A stretch of 64,000 nucleotides of DNA from DATFVA01 sp963745945 (GCA_963745945.1 CAVUZG010000004.1:1426001-1490000); one strand, 5' to 3'; shown: positions 53,301-62,582, numbered from the stretch's first letter. A program made the numbers and translations. The notes: generated from the letters alone by a model not told the origin.

Positions 53301-53671
53301 TTTAATTACTCCTGGTAAATAAATTGATATGAATGTTTATTAAAGAGATAATATAATTAATTATTTGAAGTCCTTATACAATTTCCCTTGTAATAAAGAT
53401 AGTTAAGGAACTATTTAAGAAGTTGAAACGATGTTTCAACTGGTAAAGTAAATGAAGTTATTTTAATTAGAAACAAAGGTAATTATTTTGACTGCTGTGA
53501 TATTAAATAATATTTTATTAAAAAGCACTTTAAATTATTTAAATTATTTTGTCTCAATCCACTAAAAGGATTGATATATTTCTGAACGAATTTCAGGAAT
53601 GGTAAAAGAATAAAATCTATAATAGTCACACTGTACTTACAAAGCTTTATTAAAAGTGAAAGAATCAACTA
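53301..53671. other. Non-coding gap with a perfect short palindrome
   Basis: No supported gene is seen. A minus-strand frame at 53483-53668 has very biased composition and sits in the promoter region of the next gene, so I do not call it. At 53421-53441 there is a perfect palindrome AGTTGAAAC-GAT-GTTTCAACT, nine-base arms with a 3-base loop, which could be an operator. Confidence 0.4.
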
Positions 53672-54331
53672 ATGAAAATTAAACACGTATGTTTTGATCT
53701 GGATGGAACGCTTATTGACTCATATGTGACAATTTTTAAGACAACAATCAAAACACTTGAGCACTTAAAGATTAAAGAGCCTTTACCTGAAACTGAATTT
53801 CAGAAAAGGATTGGTCATCACTTTCTTAACATATTCGATGAATTAAATATTCCTGTAAAAGATATTGAAGAATTTATAGACATCTACAAAGGGTATTATT
53901 TTAATTTTATCGATGAATCCGTTCTTTATCCCGGTGTTATTCAAGTTCTAAAGAATTTAAAAACAGCTGGGATTAAAATTTCACTCCTTACAACAAAGGG
54001 GCAGGATCAGGCAGATAAAATTATTGATCACTTTAATCTTAGAAATTATTTTTCATTTGTTATGGGGAGAAGGAAAGATATTGCAATAAAACCTTCTCCC
54101 GAATCCCTGTATTTTATATGCAACGAACTAAGGATTGAAGAATCTGAGACTATAATGGTTGGAGATTCTGAACTTGATATTAATTGCGGTAAAAATGCCG
54201 GTGCATTTAACTGTGCAGTAGCTTATGGATACAGGTCAAAAGAATTGCTTGAACTAGAAAAACCTGATTTTATTATTGATGATATAAATGTTTTACCATC
54301 AATTTTAGGAGTTATTAACCCCCCCATTTAA
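53672..54331 (+). CDS. HAD-family phosphatase (phosphoglycolate phosphatase-like)
   Basis: This 219-residue HAD hydrolase has the nucleophile motif VCFDLDGTLIDS, the second motif LTTKGQDQ, the Lys in IKPSPESL, and the acid pair in MVGDSELDINCG. A C1-type helical cap lies between motifs 1 and 2 (LPETEFQKRIGHHF). It resembles Gph/PgmB-type phosphatases. The substrate is not given by the sequence. It has its own terminator. Confidence 0.9.
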   Translation: MKIKHVCFDLDGTLIDSYVTIFKTTIKTLEHLKIKEPLPETEFQKRIGHHFLNIFDELNIPVKDIEEFIDIYKGYYFNFIDESVLYPGVIQVLKNLKTAGIKISLLTTKGQDQADKIIDHFNLRNYFSFVMGRRKDIAIKPSPESLYFICNELRIEESETIMVGDSELDINCGKNAGAFNCAVAYGYRSKELLELEKPDFIIDDINVLPSILGVINPPI

Positions 54332-54336
54332 AATAA

Positions 54337-54365
54337 TAAACCCCGAAAGATTGAACCGGGGTTTA
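54337..54365. terminator. Terminator after the HAD gene
   Basis: The perfect 9-bp inverted repeat TAAACCCCG / CGGGGTTTA with an 11-base loop is followed by ATTTTAAA. Confidence 0.85.
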
Positions 54366-54386
54366 ATTTTAAATACCTGTTATACT

Positions 54387-54422
54387 TTACTTCAGAACAA
54401 TTATCTTTTTTGTTTTGACAAA
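54387..54422 (-). pseudogene. Relic of a T9SS sorting-domain tail
   Basis: On the minus strand a stop is followed directly by FVKTKKIIVLK and then TAA. This is the usual last segment of a Por sorting domain (compare SVKKMILMK and SIKKMLLLK in this window). It has no open frame upstream, so it may be the scar of a deleted T9SS cargo gene. Eleven residues are little evidence. Confidence 0.35.
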
Positions 54423-54568
54423 TTACGACGAGAAAAGGGAGTAAATATTTTTTCGATAAGATTCCGCTTTTAATAAATTAAGGGTAATAATTTCTTTAAT
54501 TTTACACTTTACTCTTTTAGCATTATTATTAAAAAACAGGGACGAATACTCAAAGGAAAATTATTAAA

Positions 54569-56194
54569 ATGAAAATCTACAGAATTATCCTCGCTTTATT
54601 TTTTTCATTTTCGATTGTTTATTGTTACGGACAGGAACCAAATAAGCCGAAGCTTGTAGTTGGAATAGTAATTGACCAGATGAGATATGATTATTTATTC
54701 AAATATGAAAAGTTTTATGGTGAAGATGGTTTTAAGAGATTAATGTATCAGGGCAGCAACTTTACTTTTACACATTTTGATTACGTTCCCACTTATACCG
54801 GACCAGGACATGCTTCTATTTACACAGGCTCAACCCCATATTATAATGGAATAATCAGTAATGACTGGTACAACAGGAAGACTGATTCATTCGTTAATTG
54901 TATACAAGATGATACCGTACTTACTATCGGGGAAACATCCTCAGAAGGACAGGCATCTCCAAAGCGTTTACTTACCACGACTATTTCTGATCAACTGAAA
55001 ATTGCGACAAACGGAAAATCGAAAATCTACAGCATATCATTGAAGGATCGTGCGGCAATTCTTCCCGGCGGACATAATCCTGATGAGGTTTACTGGTACA
55101 GCTCAAAAACCGGAAAATTTATTTCTTCAACCTACTATACAAATTCACTTCCAGCGTGGGTTATAGATTTCAATGAAAAAAATGTTGCATCTGAATTATT
55201 TAATGGAAGCTGGAATCTTTTACTCCCGCCAGAAGATTATCAGTTAAGTGAACCCGATGAAGCACCATGGGAGGAAGATGTGTTTTCGGAAGGTAAAACA
55301 AGTTTCCCCCATTCTTTTAATAAGGTGATGAATAAAAAGTATGACCTGATCAGAAGTACTCCTTTTGGTAATGAATTACTCCTTCAGTTTGCAAAAGCAT
55401 TAATTCAAAATGAAAAACCCGGTACCGGTGATTATACGGATTTTCTCGCAATCAGTTTTTCTTCAACCGATTTTATCGGACACGCATACGGACCAAATTC
55501 AGTTGAGATTCAGGACGCTTTTATCAGAATGGACAGACAGCTTGCTGAATTATTTCGTACCCTTGATGAAAGTGTAGGAAAAGTTAATTATCTCATTTTT
55601 TTAACTGCTGATCATGCAGTCTCAGAGACAGTTGGATACTTACAGAAGATGAATATTCCTGCCGGTAAATTTAATTATGATAATTGCAGAGATTCCATAA
55701 AACAATATGCAGAAAGAAAGTTCGGAACATCAGATATTATTGAGAACTTTTCAAACTTCCAGATTTATTTAAACAGGGAAATAATTAAAACAAAAAAATT
55801 AAATCTGTCCGAAGTTGAGGATATTTTCAGAGATTATTTACAGAATGAATTTCCTGAAATAGAAACAGTATTTCTTCGTCATGAACTTAAGGATATATCT
55901 CCGCAAAGAGTACCTGGAAACTATATCCTCAATGGATTTAATCCAGAGAGATCAGGTGATGTTGAGTTCACTCTAAAGCCGAATTATCTTCCTATCCGCG
56001 ATAACTACGGCACCACGCATGGTGCTTCATATCCTTATGATACCCACGTACCATTATTATTTTATGGATGGAATGTTCCCTCACAAGTAATTAATAAACC
56101 TGTTTATATAGTTGATATTGCAGCCACGATTTGTAATATGCTTGGAATAGATGAGCCGACCGGTTGTATCGGAATTCCGATTATAGACAGATAA
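54569..56194 (+). CDS. PafA-like alkaline phosphatase / phosphodiesterase, secreted
   Basis: This is a 541-residue protein with a signal peptide (IILALFFSFSIVYCYGQ). It belongs to the alkaline-phosphatase superfamily: VGIVIDQMRYDYL with the first metal Asp, the Thr nucleophile block YVPTYTGPGHASIYTGSTP, then AISFSSTDFIGHAYGPNS, FLTADHAVSETV and NYGTTHGASYPYDTHVPLLFYG with metal-binding His and Asp. This is the PafA type known from Flavobacterium. It releases phosphate from organic phosphates in the periplasm or outside. It is a monocistronic unit. Confidence 0.9.
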   Translation: MKIYRIILALFFSFSIVYCYGQEPNKPKLVVGIVIDQMRYDYLFKYEKFYGEDGFKRLMYQGSNFTFTHFDYVPTYTGPGHASIYTGSTPYYNGIISNDWYNRKTDSFVNCIQDDTVLTIGETSSEGQASPKRLLTTTISDQLKIATNGKSKIYSISLKDRAAILPGGHNPDEVYWYSSKTGKFISSTYYTNSLPAWVIDFNEKNVASELFNGSWNLLLPPEDYQLSEPDEAPWEEDVFSEGKTSFPHSFNKVMNKKYDLIRSTPFGNELLLQFAKALIQNEKPGTGDYTDFLAISFSSTDFIGHAYGPNSVEIQDAFIRMDRQLAELFRTLDESVGKVNYLIFLTADHAVSETVGYLQKMNIPAGKFNYDNCRDSIKQYAERKFGTSDIIENFSNFQIYLNREIIKTKKLNLSEVEDIFRDYLQNEFPEIETVFLRHELKDISPQRVPGNYILNGFNPERSGDVEFTLKPNYLPIRDNYGTTHGASYPYDTHVPLLFYGWNVPSQVINKPVYIVDIAATICNMLGIDEPTGCIGIPIIDR

Positions 56195-56215
56195 AAATCT
56201 GAATGAACATATCTT

Positions 56216-57430
56216 TCAGACTTTGAGTGTTTCTCCTTCTGTTTTCGCAATTATAACTGCACCGCATGAATCACTCCATACGTTTACAGTTGTTCTGCAC
56301 ATATCAAGAATTCTATCTACAGCGAGAATCAGACCAACACCTTCAAGCGGAAGACCAACAGCAGAAAGTATAACGGAGATCATTACGAGTCCTGCCATAG
56401 GAATACCTGCAGCACCGATTGAGGCGAGCAACGCTGTGAAAACCACTATGACCTGCTGCATAAAAGATAAATCAACTCCGTAAGCCTGTGCAATAAACAT
56501 GGCAGCAACACATTCATACAAAGCAGTACCATCCATATTTACCGTTGCACCAAGCGGAAGCACAAAACTTGTAATCTTGTTTGAAACACCATCGTTATTC
56601 TCAACTGCATCAAGTGTAAGAGGTAGAGTTGCAGATGAAGAAGAAGTTGAAAATGCTGTAAGTAAAGGAGCGGTCATTGCTTTAAAGTGCAGCCAGGGAT
56701 TTGCTTTGCCAAAAGTCTTTAATAGCAAAGGCAAAGTTATAATTGCGTGAATTGCTAATCCCAGCAGAACAGCAAGCATATAAATCCCAAGTCTCTGAAC
56801 AAGTTCACTGATATTATCAATTTGTTCGGCTACAACTCCGGTTACAATTCCAAGCACTCCCAATGGCGTAAACTTTATAACGAAACCGGTTATTTTCATC
56901 ATTACTTCAAATCCGCCGTTAAAAAGATTAATAAGAGGATTTTTATATTCTTCAGAAACCTTTGTGAGAAAATATCCAACAAGAATTGAAAAAAATATTA
57001 TTGCGAGCATATCAGCAGAAACCAGAGCCTGGAAGAAATTTGTAGGAACCATTCTTAAAAGAATATTACCAATTCCACCGGAAGCAGCACTTAATCCCTC
57101 AACTTCTTTTTTCAAACCAAGATCGGCACCTACTCCCGGCTGAAACAGATTTACTAAAGTTAGCCCCACTAAAATTGCAAATAGACTTGTAGTGACATAA
57201 TACAAAATCGTTTTTAATCCAAGCTTGCCAAGATTTTGCGCGTTATCAATATTTGTAACTCCCGATACAATTGAAGTAACAATAAGAGGTACAATTATCA
57301 TTTGTAATCCGCGGAGGAAAAGCTGCCCCATCCAGGTTACATACTCTACATAATCAGTTAAAAAAATAGCGTAAAGAACCGCTAACCCGATAGCAATTAA
57401 AATCTGCCAGTGAAGCTTAATTTTAAACAT
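56216..57430 (-). CDS. Dicarboxylate/amino acid:cation symporter (DAACS/GltP)
   Basis: This 404-residue inner-membrane transporter has about eight helices plus two re-entrant loops. It carries FSTSSSSATLPLTL (the serine-rich hairpin 1), LPLGATVNMDGTALYECVAAMF (helix 7 NMDGT motif), GAAGIPMAGLVM (hairpin 2) and the end block RILDMCRTTVNVWSDSCGAVII (helix 8, with the substrate-contacting Asp, Arg and Asn). It imports glutamate, aspartate or C4-dicarboxylates with Na+ or H+. Given the four GDH genes in this region, glutamate uptake would fit. Confidence 0.9.
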   Translation of the reverse strand: MFKIKLHWQILIAIGLAVLYAIFLTDYVEYVTWMGQLFLRGLQMIIVPLIVTSIVSGVTNIDNAQNLGKLGLKTILYYVTTSLFAILVGLTLVNLFQPGVGADLGLKKEVEGLSAASGGIGNILLRMVPTNFFQALVSADMLAIIFFSILVGYFLTKVSEEYKNPLINLFNGGFEVMMKITGFVIKFTPLGVLGIVTGVVAEQIDNISELVQRLGIYMLAVLLGLAIHAIITLPLLLKTFGKANPWLHFKAMTAPLLTAFSTSSSSATLPLTLDAVENNDGVSNKITSFVLPLGATVNMDGTALYECVAAMFIAQAYGVDLSFMQQVIVVFTALLASIGAAGIPMAGLVMISVILSAVGLPLEGVGLILAVDRILDMCRTTVNVWSDSCGAVIIAKTEGETLKV

Positions 57431-57468
57431 AAAAATCAGATTTTATGATCAGAAAAAAAGAAATGTAA

Positions 57469-58599
57469 CTAAAGAAGGTTTCCGAGGATTTCATCGCATA
57501 AAGCATATCCTCTTTTTGTAAGCCGAATAATATTTTCATCTGTTTTCAAAAGATTTTGATTCTCTAACTGAATAAAATAATCATATTTATCTTTTATCCA
57601 ACCTTCATCGAATTTTTCTTTAAACTCAAGAATATTTAAACCATCACTTCTTAAAGCAAGCATAACATATTCATTCAGTTCCTGCTCACTATTTATCAGT
57701 TCAAATCCTGCAACTGCATTTTGATTATGCCCGATTTCATCTATATATTTTTTCAGACTGGAAAAATTCCACCAGCGTTTTCCATCCATAAATGAATGCG
57801 CCGATGTCCCGAAGCTCAGGTAATCACGGTAGCGCCAATAAGTATTGTTATGCCGGCATTCATAACCGGGAAAGCAAAAGTTTGAAACTTCATACTGTCT
57901 GAATTTTTTATCTTCAAGAAAATCCAAAGTGTATTCGTAAAGATCAGCATCATAGTCATCATCCTGCAGAATAACTTTTTTATCTATTACCATTTTGTTT
58001 AAAATGGTTCCCCTTTCAAGAATAAGACTATAAGCCGATAAATGGGTAATCGGAAGTTCAACAGCCTGTTTGAGATTTTCAGCCCACTTTTGTTTTGTTT
58101 GTCCGGGAAGATTAAAAATTAAATCAAGACTTATATTATTAAATCCTGATTCTTTTGCGTTCAGAATGGTCTCAACTGCGGTTTTGCTATTATGGATGCG
58201 GGTAAGAAATTTAAGTTCATCATTGTGGAATGACTGAATGCCAACACTAAGTCTGTTTATCCCAGTTGTAAGAAACTGCTTTAATTTGGATTTATCAACT
58301 GTTCCTGGATTAGTTTCGAGTGTTATCTCAGCATTCTCAGACACGGAGAATTTTTGTTTTAGATAATTAATTATTTCTGAAATATAGACTGGTTCCATTA
58401 ATGATGGAGTTCCGCCGCCAAAATAAATTGAAGTGAAAATTCTTCCTTCTGAAAAAATCTCAGAATAATGATCAATCTCCTTTTTAAGAGATTGCAGAAA
58501 TGGGTTAATATTATCAGATGTAATTATAGAATAGAAATCACAGTAAATGCACTTATGATCGCAGAAAGGAATGTGTATGTAAAGTGCGGTTTCTTTCAT
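57469..58599 (-). CDS. hemW: Radical SAM heme chaperone HemW
   Basis: This is a 376-residue radical SAM protein of the oxygen-independent coproporphyrinogen oxidase-like group. The cluster motif is IPFCDHKCIYCDFYS (CxxxCxxC), and GGGTPSLM, ETNPGTVDKSKL, RLSVGIQSFHNDELKFL and NLPGQTKQKW are conserved. The next Cys after the cluster is absent (CDFYS where HemN has CxC), which favours HemW, a heme-insertion chaperone, over the true oxidase HemN. It stands in a unit separate from the symporter (gap 39 bp, same strand, possibly co-transcribed). Confidence 0.9.
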   Translation of the reverse strand: MKETALYIHIPFCDHKCIYCDFYSIITSDNINPFLQSLKKEIDHYSEIFSEGRIFTSIYFGGGTPSLMEPVYISEIINYLKQKFSVSENAEITLETNPGTVDKSKLKQFLTTGINRLSVGIQSFHNDELKFLTRIHNSKTAVETILNAKESGFNNISLDLIFNLPGQTKQKWAENLKQAVELPITHLSAYSLILERGTILNKMVIDKKVILQDDDYDADLYEYTLDFLEDKKFRQYEVSNFCFPGYECRHNNTYWRYRDYLSFGTSAHSFMDGKRWWNFSSLKKYIDEIGHNQNAVAGFELINSEQELNEYVMLALRSDGLNILEFKEKFDEGWIKDKYDYFIQLENQNLLKTDENIIRLTKRGYALCDEILGNLL

Positions 58600-58621
58600 T
58601 ATGGATTTATCTTAATCATAA

Positions 58622-58642
58622 CCTGCCTGCCGTTAGGCAGGC
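58622..58642. repeat. CCTGCC-type palindrome
   Basis: The inverted repeat GCCTGCC-GTTA-GGCAGGC lies 23 bp upstream of hemW. Related palindromes occur at 14129 and, partly, at 4226. They may be dispersed short repeats of this genome. Confidence 0.5.
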
Positions 58643-58792
58643 CTTACTCTTAATCTTTTCAGTTAGAGTAAGAATATGAATATGAGCAGGAGTAGAAATA
58701 GTTCTAATTGTTTAAATGATTTTATTTGAAACAAATATATCTGTTAAAGTTGATTTCGTAAATAACAAAATAAATCCGGTTTAAAACAAAAA

Positions 58793-58814
58793 AGGCTGCC
58801 TGTATAAGCAGCCT
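58793..58814. terminator. Terminator after the beta-barrel gene at 58836
   Basis: The perfect 7-bp inverted repeat AGGCTGC / GCAGCCT lies 22 bp past the stop; an A-rich stretch on the plus strand gives a U tract on the minus transcript. Confidence 0.8.
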
Positions 58815-58835
58815 GTGAAAAATTAAATTAGTAAA

Positions 58836-59408
58836 TTATAAACTAAATCTGTAACCTACACGTGCACCAATATAATTTAGATTACTAACTATATTGATCA
58901 TACCTGTAACATCAATAGCCCCACTTGAACCAACAGGAATTTCATAACCTGCACCAACTGCAAAAGCAAATTCTGTTGAACTTCCGGAAGCACTTCCACT
59001 AAAATTATAATATCCGGGAACGTTGACTGTTGATGAATAATTTGCATTAAATATCTGGAATCCTATTTGTGCAATTCCGTAAAATGGTACACCCGGGGTA
59101 AAATAATATTTCGCTCCAACCATTATTGGAATAACAGAATATCCGTAGGAATAATTATAATAAACATCTGTAAAATCTTTTCCACCAAAACTTATATATC
59201 CTGCAGTAGCAATACCGGTAATATTTGGAGTGAATCCCATTTCGAAGGTTGCTGTACCACCAATTCCAACTCCAGCTAAATCACCAAATGTACCCATTGG
59301 CAGGGCAATATTAGCGCCAATGCTAACATGATTTTTACCTTGTGCAAAGGCATTATTCATAGAAAACGCAAAAATTAATATAACTACAATCGATAGAACT
59401 TTTTTCAT
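58836..59408 (-). CDS. Outer-membrane beta-barrel protein
   Basis: This is a 190-residue protein with a signal peptide (VLSIVVILIFAFSMNNAFAQG) and alternating strands typical of an 8-stranded barrel (HVSIGANIALPMGTFGDLAG, FEMGFTPNITGIATAGYISF, EFAFAVGAGYEIPVG). It ends RVGYRFSL. It is 39 bp after the related barrel gene at 59448, so the two are probably one unit. Function is unknown. Confidence 0.75.
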   Translation of the reverse strand: MKKVLSIVVILIFAFSMNNAFAQGKNHVSIGANIALPMGTFGDLAGVGIGGTATFEMGFTPNITGIATAGYISFGGKDFTDVYYNYSYGYSVIPIMVGAKYYFTPGVPFYGIAQIGFQIFNANYSSTVNVPGYYNFSGSASGSSTEFAFAVGAGYEIPVGSSGAIDVTGMINIVSNLNYIGARVGYRFSL

Positions 59409-59447
59409 TTTACTTTCCTTTTTTATGTTGAATGAGTTTATTGAATA

Positions 59448-59975
59448 TTAAAATTTAAAGTCTACACCAAGATCTAAAGCACCATAACTTAAAGAACCAT
59501 AGCCAAGTCTGGCTGAGATTCCAATGGTCGGAGAGACCCAGTATCTTATACCACCATTAAGACCAACGAAGAAACCACCATAAGTCGGTGAAGCATAGTT
59601 GTAACCTGATGGTCCATTATATGATACTGAACCTGCATCATAAGCTAATGTTAAACCTACCCAAGGATCGAATTTATTATTGTCTAATATAAAATGATAA
59701 TTTCCTTGCGCACCAATTAGAACATCAGTGTACTTCCACCCATAATTGAAAAAATCTTCACTATAACTCCAGTAACGGAAAATTCCGCCAATTCCTACTC
59801 TTCCAAAGTTTTCAAGATCCATACTATATTCATAATTGGCACCAAATTGTGGTGTTGATCCCAGAAATGAAAGACCTATACTCGGACCTAAGTAATTATG
59901 ATTAGGGGTGAATTGAGCATTTGAATTGCCAAAAGCAAATAATAGGAAACTAAGAATTAACAACATTTTTTTCAT
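59448..59975 (-). CDS. Outer-membrane beta-barrel protein
   Basis: This 175-residue protein has a signal peptide (MKKMLLILSFLLFAFGNSNAQF), then aromatic-rich strands (IGGIFRYWSYSEDFFNYGWKY, VLIGAQGNYHFIL, GGFFVGLNGGIRYWV) and a terminal Phe (DLGVDFKF), which suits outer-membrane insertion by the Bam machine. Its ribosome site is AGGAG before ATG 59975. It precedes a second barrel gene. No specific family is recognised. Confidence 0.75.
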   Translation of the reverse strand: MKKMLLILSFLLFAFGNSNAQFTPNHNYLGPSIGLSFLGSTPQFGANYEYSMDLENFGRVGIGGIFRYWSYSEDFFNYGWKYTDVLIGAQGNYHFILDNNKFDPWVGLTLAYDAGSVSYNGPSGYNYASPTYGGFFVGLNGGIRYWVSPTIGISARLGYGSLSYGALDLGVDFKF

Positions 59976-60185
59976 TTTCGGACTCTCCTAGTTTTTAATA
60001 AATAATTAAATAATTATTTAGGTCGACGCTTTACATTAGAGTGAAAATTTAGTTCGGGCCTAAATTATCAACAATAAATTTCAAAGTAAAATGATTTTGG
60101 GTAAAAAGTTAAATTTTTCTCATTAATAAGATATTAATAATAGATTAAAAATTCTTATGTTTGGAGCTTTAACAATCTGGCAAAT

Positions 60186-60800
60186 ATGAAGTTTTTGCGC
60201 CGTTTATACGATTGGGTTCTAAGTTGGGCAGAAACTCCCTATGGAGGAATTGCTCTTTTTATACTCGCTTTTGCCGAATCGTCTTTTTTCCCGATTCCTC
60301 CGGACGCCCTGCTTATTGCCATGGTTCTCGGGGCAAGACAAAAAGCCTTCAAATATGCCGCCATCTGTACAATTGCTTCACTTGTTGGCGGACTATTCGG
60401 TTATGCAATCGGACATTATATCTGGTGGACTCCTTCAAATGAATTTACATCCGTTGCTGATTTTTTCTTCCGGAACATTCCCGGTTTTACACACGAAACA
60501 TTTTTCAGAATTCAAAGTTTATATGATAAATATAATTTCTGGATAATTTTCACTGCCGGATTTACACCCCTGCCTTATAAAGTATTTACAATATCTGCGG
60601 GAGCGTTTAATGTTTTTTTCCCCATGTTTGTTATAGCTTCATTTATCAGCCGCGGTGCCAGGTTTTTTCTTGTTGCAGGCCTTATCTGGAAATTCGGACC
60701 GCAGATAAAATCATTTATCGATAAATATTTTAATATTCTGGCAATTACATTTACAGTTCTTTTAATCGGTGGATTTTTTGTTGTCAAGTATTTGTTTTAA
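60186..60800 (+). CDS. YqaA/DedA (VTT domain) membrane protein
   Basis: This 204-residue inner-membrane protein has the VTT core: ALFILAFAESSFFPIPPDALLI (the ExxxFFPIPPD mark), GGLFGYAIGHYIWW, and FTAGFTPLPYKVFTISAGAF, with FISRGARFFLVAGLIWKFG as the conserved Arg block. These proteins act as lipid scramblases or flippases in related families. It matches YqaA by length and by the GFTPLPYKVFTISAGA segment. Confidence 0.9.
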   Translation: MKFLRRLYDWVLSWAETPYGGIALFILAFAESSFFPIPPDALLIAMVLGARQKAFKYAAICTIASLVGGLFGYAIGHYIWWTPSNEFTSVADFFFRNIPGFTHETFFRIQSLYDKYNFWIIFTAGFTPLPYKVFTISAGAFNVFFPMFVIASFISRGARFFLVAGLIWKFGPQIKSFIDKYFNILAITFTVLLIGGFFVVKYLF

Positions 60801-60918
60801 ACTATTATAAAACACGTCGCAAAAAATAAATCCTCAATTTTTTTTATTGTTTGATAAAAAATGCTTTGTTATATTTTTTATTAGTTTACCATGCTAAAAT
60901 TAATTCCGGAAAAATTAT

Positions 60919-61392
60919 ATGAAACTTATATTGATTATTACTTCGCTGTTTGTCTTATCATCCGTGCAGCTATTTACCCAGACCAGCAGCAGTTCCGTTA
61001 CAAAATTTGATCCGGGCAAAGATCCGGCAAAAGACTTACAGACTGCAATTATAGAAGCCCAGAAAACAAACAAAAATATTCTTCTGGATGTTGGCGGTGA
61101 ATGGTGTATCTGGTGCCACAGAATTGATGCTTTTATTGAAGGCCACGAAGATATTAATACTTTTATGCAAAACAACTTTGTTGTAATGAAAGTTAATTAC
61201 AGCCGGGAAAATAAAAATGAAGATTTTCTTTCAAAGTATCCTGAAATTCCAGGATATCCTCACTTTTTTGTTTTAGACCAGGATGGAAACTTTCTTCATT
61301 CCCAGGATACAGGAAAACTGGAAGAAGGCAAGGACTATAATCCAGAAAAGTTTATGGCTTTTCTTGAGGAGTGGCGACCGAAAAAAAATTAA
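60919..61392 (+). CDS. Secreted thioredoxin-like protein
   Basis: This 157-residue protein has a signal peptide (LILIITSLFVLSSVQLFTQ) and a thioredoxin fold of the DUF255/thioredoxin_7 type. The active site is GGEWCIWCHRIDAF, a CxWC-H form like that of the protein at 44928. PHFFVLDQDGNFLHSQDTG is the usual later strand pair. It probably handles thiols or disulfides in the periplasm. Its last four bases overlap the end of the convergent small gene at 61389. Confidence 0.85.
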   Translation: MKLILIITSLFVLSSVQLFTQTSSSSVTKFDPGKDPAKDLQTAIIEAQKTNKNILLDVGGEWCIWCHRIDAFIEGHEDINTFMQNNFVVMKVNYSRENKNEDFLSKYPEIPGYPHFFVLDQDGNFLHSQDTGKLEEGKDYNPEKFMAFLEEWRPKKN

Positions 61393-61586
61393 GTTTTACT
61401 TTTGGCTAATATTCTGCCCGGTAATTTAATTATAGAAGTAACAAGATCAAGTATTCCATCTACGGTTATACCGATTAAACGAAATGGAAGAAGCACAAGC
61501 CATACAACAGGGTATATTATCAAAGCTACTAAAGCAAGCGGCCAGCAGAAGAATAAAAGCAGAAGCCACAAAATAAAAGTTTTCAT
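61389..61586 (-). CDS. Small hydrophobic protein coupled to the Kir channel
   Basis: This 65-residue membrane protein starts three bases after the stop of the channel gene, with GAAGGA as its ribosome site inside the channel's last codons. It has one long or two short hydrophobic helices (MKTFILWLLLLFFCWPLALVA, IIYPVVWLVLLPFRLIGI) and a basic end (LPGRILAKSKT). Its tight coupling suggests that it is made in step with the channel, but no role is known. Confidence 0.7.
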   Translation of the reverse strand: MKTFILWLLLLFFCWPLALVALIIYPVVWLVLLPFRLIGITVDGILDLVTSIIKLPGRILAKSKT

Positions 61587-61589
61587 TTT

Positions 61590-62516
61590 TCATGTTCCTT
61601 CAATAAGTTCATATTCATGAATCTGGTCGAGCTGGAGAATCGTTTCTCCTTTTTCATTAGTTATAAACGCCCGTTTATACTTTGCATTCCATACAATTTC
61701 ATCGAACCTGTATGAATGCCTTACGTGTATATCCTGATTAAAACTTTCATCAAATCCTTTAATCAAAATTAGTATTTCTGCATCAGTATTTTCAAAATGA
61801 TCTTTTGTAAAATCTTTTAAAGGACTTTCATCATTAATTGGATGAACAATCGTCCAGCTCAACGGAAAAAAAGAGACAAATGGTAAATCAAGATTCAGAT
61901 TATAATATTTATGCGTGAATTGTCCGTCCTTTTTTTCCACCAGCATTAAAAGAAGCTTTGCTTCAAGATTCATAAGAACATTAGACCTTTTATTAGCTAT
62001 TCTAAACTGCAGGCTCATTCCTCCCTTGAAAGGAGCAATAACTGCATTATTGCTGAATACGATTTTGGAAGACGGTTTTGAAAATCTGCCGTAAAGTAAT
62101 CCTGTAGCAAGCGCAAAACCCATCAGACCAGTCATTGCCTCAAAGGAGGCAACAAGATTTGATAAAATGCTTTCGGGTAATATTCCGCCGTAACCAACAG
62201 TTGTAAATGTCTGTACGCTAAAGAAAAATGCATTCAATAATATCATAAAGAATGAATTGTCAGACATGGGCTCAAGATTATGAATACCTATCACAGAATA
62301 GAGAAAAGCAAATACAATATTTACGAAAAGAAAAGTTCCCGTAAGCATAAGAAGGAATACCGGCCAGCTTACTGTAATCAGATGATGGTAAATATCGCTT
62401 ATATTAAAACCAGCACTTGTTCTGCTTACATTAAATGAGCCGTCTTTATTTATAATTCGTTTGGTTCGGTTAAAATATTTTTCACCAAAGCCGGGATCTT
62501 TAACCTGCTTATACAT
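61590..62516 (-). CDS. KirBac-type inward rectifier potassium channel
   Basis: This 308-residue channel subunit has an N-terminal slide helix, TM1 (VFLLMLTGTFLFVNIVFAFLY), a pore helix and filter (FFSVQTFTTVGYGGILPES), TM2 (FEAMTGLMGFALATGLLYGRFSKP) and a C-terminal Ig-like cytoplasmic domain (FKGGMSLQFRIANKRSNVLMNLEAK, YNLNLDLPFVSFFPLSWTIVHPI). The GYGG filter selects potassium. It forms a two-gene unit with the small protein at 61389. Confidence 0.92.
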   Translation of the reverse strand: MYKQVKDPGFGEKYFNRTKRIINKDGSFNVSRTSAGFNISDIYHHLITVSWPVFLLMLTGTFLFVNIVFAFLYSVIGIHNLEPMSDNSFFMILLNAFFFSVQTFTTVGYGGILPESILSNLVASFEAMTGLMGFALATGLLYGRFSKPSSKIVFSNNAVIAPFKGGMSLQFRIANKRSNVLMNLEAKLLLMLVEKKDGQFTHKYYNLNLDLPFVSFFPLSWTIVHPINDESPLKDFTKDHFENTDAEILILIKGFDESFNQDIHVRHSYRFDEIVWNAKYKRAFITNEKGETILQLDQIHEYELIEGT

Positions 62517-62582
62517 ATTTTTCTCAAATTGTTTTGGGATACAATGTAAAATATAAAATTACCGGGTGAGAAATACCAAGCA

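Noticed and set aside
53421..53441. Palindrome beginning GTTGAAAC, reminiscent of CRISPR repeats
   Set aside because: It occurs once, with no spacer-repeat array and no cas genes in the window.
53483..53668. Minus-strand 61-codon frame in the gap before the HAD gene
   Set aside because: Biased AT-rich composition, no ribosome site and overlap with the promoter region.
57469..58599. hemN (true coproporphyrinogen III oxidase)
   Set aside because: Length of 376 residues and the CDFYS context after the cluster fit HemW rather than the longer HemN.
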